Of a stretch of DNA of 64,000 nt, positions 33,630 through 43,075 are shown piece by piece (the stretch's first letter is position 1; every line of letters begins with the position of its first letter). This stretch comes from Nemertoderma westbladi (taxonomy: Eukaryota; Xenacoelomorpha; Nemertodermatida; Nemertodermatidae). The stretch lies in NCBI GenBank assembly GCA_032718475.1, contig JAUCBJ010008647.1, positions 26,939 through 90,938 of the forward strand, written 5' to 3'. A program made the position numbers and the translations under genes. Under the pieces are notes generated by a model. It was not told where the DNA came from, ran no database searches, and was given only the letters and a program-made list of their open reading frames with translations.

Positions 33630-35161
33630 ATCTCTTCGGCCACCCAATCCTCAACTAAGGTGAAGGCTGCACCACTGTCGACCAGCATGAGTGTGGTTAC
33701 TGATCGGTTGCCTTCGCCGATTATCCTTACTGGTACTACCCCTAATAGTACCGTCCCTCTCTTCTTTGCTACTTCGGTGCTTGTTGCCATTGTTTGTCCT
33801 TTACTCTGACCGAACTTAGTTGGCGTTTCTCTGCATTGTCTAGCTCTGTGTCCACTCATCACGCATCGCAAGCAGATGTCATTTCTCGCCGCGTATTCTA
33901 CCTGATCTTCCCTGGGTAGCGCCTGCCAGTACCTGCAGTTCATGGTCTGATGAAGCGCATTTGAATGTAGCTGACATTTGCTCTTTGGATCGTAGCCATC
34001 CTTATACAGTGCATTGCGTATCGCAGATGCATTTGTACCAAAGTCCTTACTGTTCTTATTGTTTAAATTCTGCCTACTGGGCGTACTGGGGGTATGTTTA
34101 TTTGTGTTGTTATTTTTCCCCTGTCCGCTCCATGATGTGGACTTACCCTCGGCTACCTGTGGACTTGCAGTCCTCTGCGTCGCTGCGTATGGCAGTGATT
34201 GCCTGAGCTTTGGTAATGCGTTTGACGTGTTATGTTCTGGTTTCGGCCTGTGGTAATCGGTCTTTGATCCCTTTCCCAGGCTATCCTCGCTGTATACTGG
34301 GTCCGTTATAAGTTCAGCTTCATAGTTTAAGAAGCTTGACATCTCTTCTAAACCCGGTTCCGCACCCTTCCTATCTCGAGTGGAGAAAGCGATTTTCCTC
34401 CACTTATTGCGCAGCCACATCGGAAGTGCCTGGGCTATCGTTATGATGTTGTTGGACGCGTATGGCGCATCCAATGTCTTTAGCACGATTAGCGCCTTCT
34501 CGACTTTGTTAGCGAATGTCTTTATGCTAACGGGGTTATCCTGTAGGCCACCCGATGTTATACCTCTCAGGGTCTGCCGGATGATCTTGGCCGTGTGCTC
34601 GTATTCCCTGTCTAACGCCCGCCATGCCGTCGTGAAGCCACCCTCGATACCCTGGTATTGCCTCACGATGTTGTATGCTGGGCCCCCTGTATATACTTGC
34701 AAATACTTTAGGCACTCCGCCTGCGTCAAATTCTTTGTTAATATTTTGTTACTATACATGCGCCGAAACTGTAGGTATTCTTCCGGTCTACTCCCATCGA
34801 ATTTGAATGGTTCCACGGGTGGTAACTCGATCCTTGTTTTTAGTGCATCGATTAATGTGGCCATCCCCACCGCTTGCGCTTCCAATGGGTTCGATGGGTG
34901 CTGCATAGGTTCTCCCGTTGGGTGCGGTCCGTTCGTCCTGTTTGCCGCTTTCCTCTGACTTGGATATATCATAGGGGGTAGCGGCCCCCTCCATATTTCT
35001 GTGTCACATGATCTATTCTCGTCCAAGGGGTTCGATGTTCTTACTCCTACTGGGGTATATTGTTGATATTGTGATGGGGGAATGTCACCCTGCCCCCCCC
35101 CCCCCCCCCCACTGGTATATTTGGTACTGGGGTTGATGTTAATATATTGGAGCCCATGCAT
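33542..35161 (-). CDS. BEL/Pao Gag core, zinc knuckle and protease (element B)
   Basis: 539 codons in phase with the downstream side of an 18-base homopolymer (35093-35110). Gag core (FKFDGSRPEEYLQFRRMY and TGGPAYNIVRQYQ, DUF1759-like) at about 115-205; linker; CCHC knuckle CLRCVMSGHRARQC at about 425-440; retropepsin-like DSGA in LMLVDSGAAFTLVEDW near 500. It corresponds to the element A frame at 20148-22205. The N-terminal start is not real: in element A the same protein runs through the G tract in one frame, while here the tract region is one base shorter. Confidence 0.87.
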   Translation of the reverse strand: MHGLQYININPSTKYTSGGGGGGQGDIPPSQYQQYTPVGVRTSNPLDENRSCDTEIWRGPLPPMIYPSQRKAANRTNGPHPTGEPMQHPSNPLEAQAVGMATLIDALKTRIELPPVEPFKFDGSRPEEYLQFRRMYSNKILTKNLTQAECLKYLQVYTGGPAYNIVRQYQGIEGGFTTAWRALDREYEHTAKIIRQTLRGITSGGLQDNPVSIKTFANKVEKALIVLKTLDAPYASNNIITIAQALPMWLRNKWRKIAFSTRDRKGAEPGLEEMSSFLNYEAELITDPVYSEDSLGKGSKTDYHRPKPEHNTSNALPKLRQSLPYAATQRTASPQVAEGKSTSWSGQGKNNNTNKHTPSTPSRQNLNNKNSKDFGTNASAIRNALYKDGYDPKSKCQLHSNALHQTMNCRYWQALPREDQVEYAARNDICLRCVMSGHRARQCRETPTKFGQSKGQTMATSTEVAKKRGTVLLGVVPVRIIGEGNRSVTTLMLVDSGAAFTLVEDWVAEEIGLRTRPSRMAVTTISSKDEVLEMRTGRD

Positions 35162-35775
35162 CTATCCGCAATAATCCCCCCTTCCCCTGGGTATATGTTA
35201 TGTCCTTGCATGCTGTAGCCATACTGCTGTGCTGGTACCGGTATAGGCCTATCTACTTCTGGTCTCCTTGCCGGTATATACTCCGCGACTTCCGGGTTTA
35301 ATCCCGCTGTTCGCGCTATCCTATCGCCTATATTATCTCTCTCAGCATAGCCTATGGTATGTGCAGTAAGGCCTACAGTATGTCCTGCAGTCTGTATGTG
35401 TCGCTCGGGATCGAAGTTTATCCTTCTCGAATAATCCTCCCCGCGCCCACCGCATTCTCGATCGGTAGGTATATCCCGTCGGGAAGCTTCTCTTCGACCC
35501 CCTCTACTGCTCTCGCTCTCGTGCCGGTACATCCCGTACCCCTCTCTCTGTGCGCAATACGCCTCGTCAGGTCGCACTCCTCCGGGGCGACGGCAATCTC
35601 CCGAAGTTCGACCCTGCTGACTCTCCGTCTCCACCTCTACCACCGACGGCTCGCTATCCGTCCTCGCTCTCCTGTCGTTCGTGGCGACACTTCTTCCACT
35701 CTCTTCCCTTCTTCTCTCTGTAGTGCAGTATTCCCGCTCGTGAGATCTCTCGTCGACCTCCCGGTTAAACTCCAC
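35047..35775 (-). pseudogene. Gag, Arg-rich linker before the core (element B)
   Basis: 242 codons rich in Arg, Glu, Ser and Tyr (RRINFDPERHIQTAGHTVG; AEYIPARRPEVDRPIPV), ending in polyglycine at the 35093-35110 tract, where the core's frame starts. The last third matches the beginning of element A's gag frame. Part of one long Gag broken by frame changes. No known domain. Confidence 0.7.
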
Positions 35776-36755
35776 TGTTCTTCTTCCCTCTTCTGATCAG
35801 GCTCGACGCTTCGTCCGCCCTCTCGCGACGTCAACCTGTCTCTCTCTGCTCGATTGCATGCCGCTGGGGATACTCGCAATCCCCCTATCACTCTCCGTCG
35901 CCGGGTGTTGCGGTTTACCTGTCTCAGCCCGCGCATTATCCGTCGACGTCTGTGGGGCACTCTCTGCCCCCCACTTTTCGCCGCTAACTCGCTGTTGTGG
36001 GGCTCCTGTAGCCCCCCCCCCCCCCACTCGCCACATCTAACTTCACTATCTCTCACCCCGCTACTATATCCCTCTCTAGCCGACACATCAACCCTACTGC
36101 GGCTGGGTCCATTCACCCCCGCCTCTCCCTCTGCTATTGTGTGGCCTACCAGGCCCTCTACTTTCTGCCTACTAATTACGTGGCCTACCAGGCCCTCTCC
36201 GGGTTGGCTCAACCCCGCCACTTCCAGCCCACTAACTAAGTGGCCTACCAGGCCCTCGTCTGCCGGGTTATACACGTCCAACACATTCACGTTAATAGCA
36301 CCACTAATATTGTCATTGGTTAGATCAATTAAATCCTCTAACTCGATTAAGTTACCTTGTGCGCCCAAATTAGAAACGGAATTATTTTGCTCGTTCGAAA
36401 TAAGATTATTTGAATTATTTTGTAAATTCAGACTTATATTTAAATTATTTGAATTATTTTGTAAATTCGGACTTAGATTATTTATTTTCTTTTGATTATT
36501 TTCTACATTAATATTAGAATCACTAGGATTTAAATTACTACTGTCGGGCAAAATATTATTTCCTGCAATGAAAGTTTGATTAGAATTATCTAGTACAGTA
36601 CTATTAATATTAACGTTGTCTACTGTATCATTATTATTACCCCCCCCCCCCACCCGTACAGTTACACCAGTCTCGGGTCTGTCGTGCGGTCCCTGTAAGT
36701 GGGGTATTAATAAATGTTTCTTCGACCCTCGGCTAAGCACTCGAGCCAGCGTCAC
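35637..36755 (-). pseudogene. Gag, Asn-rich and Arg-rich middle part (element B)
   Basis: 372 codons. Starts just before the 12-base G tract (36640-36651), then an Asn-rich region (repeated NNSNNL/QNNSNN patterns) as in element 1, then short repeats around GLVGH with variants (36120-36260), another G tract (36012-36025) and an Arg-rich part. The homologue in element 1 is fused in frame to the coiled coil; here the join is broken. Confidence 0.7.
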
Positions 36756-37209
36756 TCTCTGACAGCCCCATCTGGGCCATTTTTAGTCTGCGCTTCTGTC
36801 TGGTTTGGTACTGAATGAGCCCCCCTAGGCGGGCATGTAAACCATCCCGCACACGCTTCCCCTCTGCTGCTCTTTCCCGACTCTCCCGCGTGCTCTGCTC
36901 GGCCAAATCCCTCGCTCTCTCAACTCTCTCCATTCGTTTCGCCTCCCTTGCCACCTCACGCTCTTTAAGTTCTGCCTCGCGCTCTTTTCGTTCAGCCTCG
37001 CGCTCTTTGCGTTCACACTCCTCTCTCGCCTCACGCTCTTCTCGTTCCTTCCTCCCTATTTCCTCACACTCCCTAAAGCTTCTTGCGGCTTTCTCGGCCC
37101 TCTCTCCGGTCTCTCTAGCCAGTTCCATTTCTTTCTCTAATAGCACTCCCCCTCCTCTAACTGTCTCTCTACTTCTCTCTGGTCTTGCGCTATCAGATCG
37201 AGATAACAC
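36733..37209 (-). pseudogene. Gag coiled-coil region (element B)
   Basis: 158 codons of Arg/Glu-rich heptad-like sequence (EREEREAREE-type) ending SESDAGSSA and a stop caused by a short deletion relative to element 1, which reads on at the same place. Upstream the frame is further disturbed, around a C/T homopolymer (37304-37318). Confidence 0.72.
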
Positions 37210-37656
37210 GCCGCATTTATTTCCCTCACCCGTCTTTCTTTTACGGAGGATGTAGCAGACTTATCGGTTGTGACGGATTCCCTCCGCCTTCCCGTCCTAC
37301 TAACCCCCCCCCCTTTTTCCGGAACTTTTTCCGACCGACGAGACCGAATCCTCGGGGTTAACCTCGGATTCGCCCTCCTGCGGTTTCCTCCAACCCACTA
37401 ATTTTATTCCCCGGGCATCGACTAAGTATGGCCCTACGTACACTACGCTAGGTTCCATACCCCTACATTCCCATAGTTCAAACAGTTCGGTGGCAACCCC
37501 TCTCGCTCTCTCGCTGGCTAGTTCTCCCTGCCCAAAACGTTTTAGATAGTCAAAGTGTTCGTTCGACTCACCTAGTCTTTTCTTTAGGTTTACCTCGTCT
37601 ATCTTCGCCCCTCCTTTGGCCTCTCTCAGCTGCTTCCGGGTTGCGGCGTAGGCCCG

Positions 37657-38007
37657 TCAAAGCCGGTCGCTGACCCCGACGTCCTCGTCGCCGACATCTG
37701 CTCTATCTCTCCGGGTCCGGCGTCGTACCGGTGGCCCCACCGTCGCCGTTCCGGTGGGCCGTCCGTCGCCCTCGGCCTGTGGCTGGCCGGCGACACTGGC
37801 ACGTCGACCGCCGTCGTGTGTCGACTCGTCTCTCTCTCCTCCCGACTCGTCCTCCAGTTGTAGACGGCTCCCCTCGCGTTGGATCACCGGGTCACCCGTT
37901 GGCGATGGGTCCGGTGTCGTGGGCCTATACCGTCGTGTCGCGGCCTCGCGGATCGTTAGATCGCCGTCCGGGGTCCGCGTCGGTGTCGTCTCTCCTATTC
38001 GGTTCAT
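37657..38007 (-). pseudogene. Gag N-terminus (element B), ended by a nonsense codon
   Basis: 116 codons from the ATG at 38007, 37 bp inside the 5' LTR end. They match the N-terminus of element 1 Gag (TPTRTPDGDLTIREAATRRY). The stop TGA at 37657-37659 replaces CGA of element 1. Homology continues beyond the stop in the same frame through 37400 (for example PSVVYVGPYLVDARGIKLVGW), so 37210-37656 is decayed gag, not a spacer. Confidence 0.82.
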
Positions 38008-38043
38008 CGTAGCGTAGTCAGGCAGTAGTTGCTATCTAGTTAC

Positions 38044-38624
38044 TGTGACGGGATCTGCGGAGGATCCCGGTTTATCCGGTTTTTGGTTCCTAGTTTACGC
38101 GTCCCCACCGTGCGTGAAAGATATAAAGAGTTCTGGGTTGTTGATCAATCGATGTATATAAGTTCGGGATATAATATAATAGAGATAATAGCACAAATGG
38201 TTGATGTATGATGTAATGTACCGGTAGGTGATATGTACTGGTGACGGTAGGCGGAGACAGTAACTAGAGTTCCGCTACTGTCCTAACTAGCTGACTTACT
38301 ACAAGTGAATGAAATATTGCATGGACCGGTAATATATTGCACAGTTGGCCATATTGCTCTACCCAGTCGATGCTTCCCCGCTATTGGCTAATATCCTAAT
38401 TGTCGCCCCTTTACCTTCCCTGGAGTGTTTCCCATTACTCCTGTTATTCCCTCTCTCTCTCAGGGGTGTAACCTCTGACCCCTTTGTGCGTATGTCCTCC
38501 GGGGTTTCCTTGTCCCCACTTTATTGGGGTGGTACGAGGTTGATATTGGATATCAACCTCGTGTTCCCAATATTGCTTAAAGCTCACTTTATGGGGCTGG
38601 TTAGCGGAATTGAATACGCTAACA
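38044..38624 (-). repeat. 5' LTR of element B
   Basis: 581 bp, TGTTAGCG...CCCGTCACA on the minus strand, followed on the + strand by target duplication ATTAG. I do not recognise a primer-binding site: the sequence next to the LTR (gtaactagatagc) does not begin TGG. Confidence 0.92.
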
Positions 38625-39476
38625 ATTAGTAAACAATAACCTACAGAAGTACAGTCACCTGTATTAATTAATAAACAATAACAGACAGAAGGACAGTCAC
38701 CTGTAATAATTAGTAAACAATAACCTACAGAAGGACAGTCACCTGTAATAATTAGTAAACAATAACCTATAATTAGTAAACAATAACAGACAGAAAGACA
38801 GTCACCTGTAATAATTAGTAAACAATAACCTATAATTAGTAAACAATAACAGACAGAAAGACAGTCACCTGTAATAATTAGTAAACAATAACCTACAGAA
38901 GGACAGTCACCTGTAATAATTAGTAAATAATAACAGACAGAAAGACAGTCACCTGTAATAATTAGTAAACAATAACAGACAGAAGGACAGTCACCTGTAA
39001 TAATTAGTAAACAATAACCTACAGAAGTACAGTCACCTGTAATAATTAGTAAACAATAACAGACAGAAGGACAGTCACCTGTATTAATTAGTAAACAATA
39101 ACAGACAGAAGGACAGTCACCTGTAATAATTAGTAAATAATAACAGACAGAAAGACAGTCACCTGTAACAATTAGTAAACAATAACAGACAGAAAGACAG
39201 TCATCTGTAATAATTAGTAAACAATAACAGACAGAAGGACAGTCACCTGTAATAATTAGTAAATAATAACAGACAGAAAGACAATCACCTGTAATAATTA
39301 GTAAACAATAACCTACAGAAGGACAGTCACCTGTAATAATTAGTAAATAATAACCTATAATTAGTAAACAATAACCGATAGAAGGACAGTCACCTGTAAT
39401 AATTAGTAAACAATAACAGACAGAAGGAAATAACAGACAGAAGGACAGTCACCTGTAATAATTAGTAAATATTTTC
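38625..39476. repeat. 42-bp satellite array, block 4
   Basis: About 20 units, including a truncated aaggaaataacagac unit as in block 2. It ends at 39476 in attagtaaata, 18 bp short of the receptor exon's donor hexamer (39495-39500). Confidence 0.95.
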
Positions 39477-39500
39477 TCCCTATAGATGCGGTCCACTAAC

Positions 39501-39821
39501 CTGTAGACCCATTTTCTCCCCGGACTCTGCGGGTAAATAGAACCCAAAATAAGCCAGGAAGTTAAGTAAGATCACGGGTAGGATTAGGTTAAACAGCTGC
39601 ATGACCGGATATCGACTGACAATAATGGTGAAGTGCAGCCGCGAGAATGTCCGATTTGATCCGTTGTAGAATACGTCGTTCGCTTCCCCCATAAAGCCTC
39701 TGATCCGCCATGTTCCAGAAGGAGTGTAGTTATCCAGGGCGCCCTCGTTGGCTCCCTCCATCACGGTTGCTTCGACCATCTCTTTAGTAAAACTCCAAGA
39801 CTCAAAGGAAATTTGGCAAAC
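39501..39821 (-). CDS. Exon of a Cys-loop (nicotinic-type) receptor subunit
   Basis: A 107-codon exon, phase 0 to 0. Acceptor ttttcaag precedes GTTTGCC at 39821; donor CAG|GTTAGT lies after 39501. It codes the second Cys of the Cys-loop and following strand (VCQISFESWSFT), the end of the ligand-binding domain, and the first membrane helix with its hallmark (FNLILPVILLNFLAYFGFYL then PAESGEKMGLQ). The loop-C vicinal Cys pair of alpha subunits is absent (FYNGSNRTFS instead), so a non-alpha or divergent subunit is likely. Acts as a subunit of a pentameric ligand-gated channel in the plasma membrane. No other exon was recognised in the window. It is open and has good splice sites, so I take it as a living host exon. 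Confidence 0.88.
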
Positions 39822-40396
39822 CTTGAAAAATATACGCTTGAATTAATTTAACAGGAATTTTGATGCAAAATGTGGTAGATAGATATATTTATTTATAGTT
39901 TATGTAAAAACAATAACAAATACACCAAACAATGTAATATAAGCATCGAGCATAATAACATTAGGATTATCCCTAAAGCTTATCATCATATTTCCAAGCC
40001 TAAAGAAACAATTGGTATTGTTATTATCCTCGGAAGAAAACAAATGGTTTTGTAGTAAATTGATTTCTGATGTTATTGGACTTTTCTAGTTTAAATTCAA
40101 TATAATTTTGGTTTCACTTATGTATGACATTGCCTCTGTTTGAACTTTTCTCGATACTACCTCCATTTACTGTACTATTGTATTACACTGTATATTGATT
40201 TATGATTGATTAATTTGTGCATTTTTATATTTATGTTTTGGTGGCTTACTGTATTTTGGTTTCAATCAAGTAGAAAGACATTCTTAAGTACCATTTATGA
40301 ACTGACTGTTCTTGTTACATTATTTACAGTGAAGATCTGCGCTGGCTTTCCCAAACTCGTATGTATCTAAGTACACGAAGTGGGGACTTCGCGCAG
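39822..40396. other. AT-rich non-coding sequence (probable intron)
   Basis: Upstream intron of the receptor gene on the minus strand, judging by the acceptor at 39822-39823. Nothing else recognised. Confidence 0.5.
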
Positions 40397-40762
40397 CACG
40401 AAGTTGGCAGAGCCTTAGCGAATTGACACTGTTAGGGGGTAGGTCAATTTATGCAAATAGTCACGTTGGCCCTCTAGCGGCAGACTGGAGAACTGCAGAT
40501 GGATTCGCCTCCTTTGAAAGTCACAGCTAATGGTCTAATACATATCTGCCAAGTTTCAGCTTAAACGGATTAAAAGCAAAGAAATGGGAGGGCATTTAAT
40601 GTTTAGACATGTGGCCCTCTAGCGGGAGACCATTGCACTGATGGTGTCTGAAAGTCTCTCAAAAATCTCAACTTTTGCTCATATTGATACCTACAAATTT
40701 TCAACTTGGCAGCTTTAAATCCGACAAAGTTATTAGCATGTCAAAATCGTAACGACGACGAC

Positions 40763-40825
<63 letters not shown>

Positions 40826-40912
40826 AACGACGACGACGACGACGACAACTATTTGCATAAATTGACCCACCCCCTAACAGTGTCAATTCGCTAAGGCTCC
40901 GCCAACTTCGTG
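40397..40912. mobile_element. Small inverted-repeat (MITE-like) element with GAC microsatellite
   Basis: Two 65-bp arms, 40397-40461 and 40848-40912, are reverse complements with about two mismatches (arm starts cacgaagttggc and ends tgcaaatagt). Between them lie ~290 bp of unique sequence and a (GAC)n run of about 95 bp (40752-40847). There is no ORF other than the Asp/Arg repeats of the microsatellite. A clear target duplication was not found. Confidence 0.75.
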
Positions 40913-41079
40913 GCTCGCCCCACAATTAACTCGTCTACACTTTCGATGTCTTGAATAAAAGCGCAATCCCAATTAGCGTGTCCTTTAAGTTGGCAGTAAT
41001 GACATTGTGTCATAAACTGGGGACAGACAACAAAGATATGCTTATTATTGATGCGGCAATAAGCACAACAAATTTCCAT
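40891..41079 (-). CDS. Short ORF with CCHC knuckle, possible gag relic
   Basis: About 60 codons with an exact CX2CX4HX4C (CHYCQLKGHANWDC) preceded by a CX2C pair (CCAYC). The 3' end overlaps the arm of the small inverted-repeat element. Knuckles of this type are usual in retroelement Gag proteins; nothing upstream confirms a family. It may be a fragment. Confidence 0.4.
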   Translation of the reverse strand: MEICCAYCRINNKHIFVVCPQFMTQCHYCQLKGHANWDCAFIQDIESVDELIVGRATKLAEP

Positions 41080-42075
41080 AGTCGGTTGATCTTTAAAAAC
41101 AAGAGCAAAGCTCTTCCGATTCTGGTGGAGTAGAATCTCGGTATGCTCCTGCTCTAGCTGATTTTCTCGTTACATTGACGTCGCCTTTCTTCCAAGAAAT
41201 CAGATAGGAAGTATATGTATATCAAATCAATATCTTTCTCCAGGTTTTCGATATTTTCGGTATCTCGAGGGTATCTCGGGTCGTTACAGGATGGAGGAAT
41301 GCGTGTTCTGGGTGCGAACATCTTTAAAAATAGTAAACCTAGCACTATCTAGTTTCTCAGCGGCAGTGTCCCGGAGGCTGAGTTTGATCAACGCGCGATC
41401 TTTAAACTGACTATCAATGTTCCGAAATGGAGTCAGAAAGCGCCTAAAACATTCAAATCGAATGAATTTATTATGTTCTGATTACGCTCGAATTTGGGAA
41501 GTATAGTTCCCAAGATGAGGGGGTGAGAACGTATCGTTCGGCTGCACACATCGGCTAACCATCCGGAAAGGGAGTTGTTCTCAAATATTGTGTAGAAGCC
41601 AAAGAAGAATGAAGGGAAACTGCGCCAGTCGCGATATGCTTCTCCTCGAGCTGATTCCCTCTTCTGTCGTCTGAGTTTTTCCCTAAAAACTCTGGTAGAG
41701 AATACACACGTTCGAGGTCGCTATCATGATCGATTTGTGGTTTATCGCGATGTTGTCTTTGCGCATGGAATCTAACTAAAACCATCTTAGTTTCTGTGTC
41801 TGGATCGTCGGTATCGTGTTGATCGATAGGGAATTAGGAAATCCATGTACGTATCATTTCGATTAATGTAATGTGAGGTGAATTTTCGATAATATAATTC
41901 ACACTGGAGTTATTCTTTGGTCATCGGTGACTCGATGTAGTGTCCATCATCCATTGCAGTCTCTTTACCAATATCACCGCTTAATAGACTATCGAGTAAC
42001 GCTTATAGAGATTGAGTATATCTCTCCTTAATATCAAGATCCTCTTCTATCAAGTCCATTATCGTATGTATATAT
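41080..42075. other. Unassigned sequence
   Basis: Several short minus-strand open stretches (41154-41345, 41555-41785) with no motif I know. They might be the body of the element that supplied the zinc-knuckle ORF next door. Nothing firm. Confidence 0.3.
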
Positions 42076-43075
42076 GTGAGAGTTTATCAATATATAACTG
42101 TAGTCATTAGCAAATCGCAGTCTACTGTACAAGAGATTACCTGTGGTGTACCGCAAGGTAGTATATTAGGTCCTCTGCTTTTTGTATGCTATGTAAATGA
42201 TATGATAAGTAGTATAGATCCCGATTTTAAACTCATTTTATATGCCGACGACAGTGCTCTTATTTTCTCTCATAAAGATCCTATCCATATTTCCCAAAAA
42301 TTAAGTGCAGTTCTAGAATCCTGCATGTAATGAGTGGTTGGTTGATAATAAGCTATCCATTCACTACGGTAAGACTGAAAGTATTTTGTTTGGTTCCAAA
42401 AGAAAGTTAAAGAAGGTAACTAAGTTTGAAGTCACTAGTAATGGACATAAGATTGAAAATAAAAAGGAAGTTAAATATTTAGGCGCCACATTGGATAACT
42501 GCTTATCAGGAGAAAGCATAGTGAAAAATATTTTCTCGAAAGTTAACAGTAGGCTTAGGTTTCTATACAGAAATAAAAATAGTTTGAACACCGACTCCCG
42601 CAAGTTACTTTGCTCTTCTTTAATACAGTGTCACATGGACTATGCGTGCTCTTCTTGGTATGAAGGCTTAACCAAACAGCTTAAATGTAAATTACAAGTA
42701 GCTCAGAATAAAGTAGTACGATTTATTAAAGACTACAAACCTAGGCACCACCTAACTCCAGATGACTTTTCTGAATCTGGACTACTTAACTTAGATAGTA
42801 GAGTTAAGCAGCTACGCCTTAACCATGTGCATAAAGTGTATAATGGTAAATGTCCCAATTACCTAAAACAAAAATTCAACAGAGTACGCGATACACACTC
42901 TTACAGTACCAGAGCTAGTGCTTCAAACCTCTACCTCCCGAATTGTAAATCCTTTGAATCTGATACTTTCTTTTTTAACGGCATTAAAAATTGGAACGCT
43001 CTGCCTAATGAAATTAAAAACCGAGAGAAAGCCGCCCCAATATTAGATTATAACAACAACATTTCCATTGGGTAA
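42076..43075 (+). pseudogene. 5'-truncated non-LTR retrotransposon, RT C-terminal half
   Basis: Reads RT motifs GVPQGSILGPLLF and LILYADDSALI, then in another frame (break at about 42330) KLSIHYGKTESILFG, VKYLGATLD, and a C-terminal domain ending near 43075. The order and spacing are those of jockey/CR1-group LINEs. Everything upstream of the RT palm is missing, as is usual for incomplete reverse transcription. The plus-strand tail after 43075 has no clear poly(A). Confidence 0.85.

Larger units (their letters stand above)
25101..38624 (-). mobile_element. BEL/Pao element B, full length, decayed, with third ORF
   Basis: 13,524 bp between two LTRs, flanked by the 5-bp duplication ATTAG (25096-25100 and 38625-38629). 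Excision restores a normal satellite unit. Read on the minus strand: 5' LTR, long gag, protease, pol, minisatellite spacer, third ORF (exonuclease-like plus zinc knuckles), 3' UTR, hairpin plus purine tract, 3' LTR. The gag carries at least one nonsense change, several frame breaks and an 80-bp duplication; a TAG separates protease and RT. The pol frame itself is 1,187 codons unbroken, so the copy is not very old. Confidence 0.93.

Noticed and set aside
40701-40925. Poly-Arg / poly-Asp frames
   Set aside because: Translation of the GAC microsatellite.
41154-41785. Short minus-strand frames as exons of the receptor gene
   Set aside because: None shows Cys-loop receptor motifs or paired splice sites that I could recognise.
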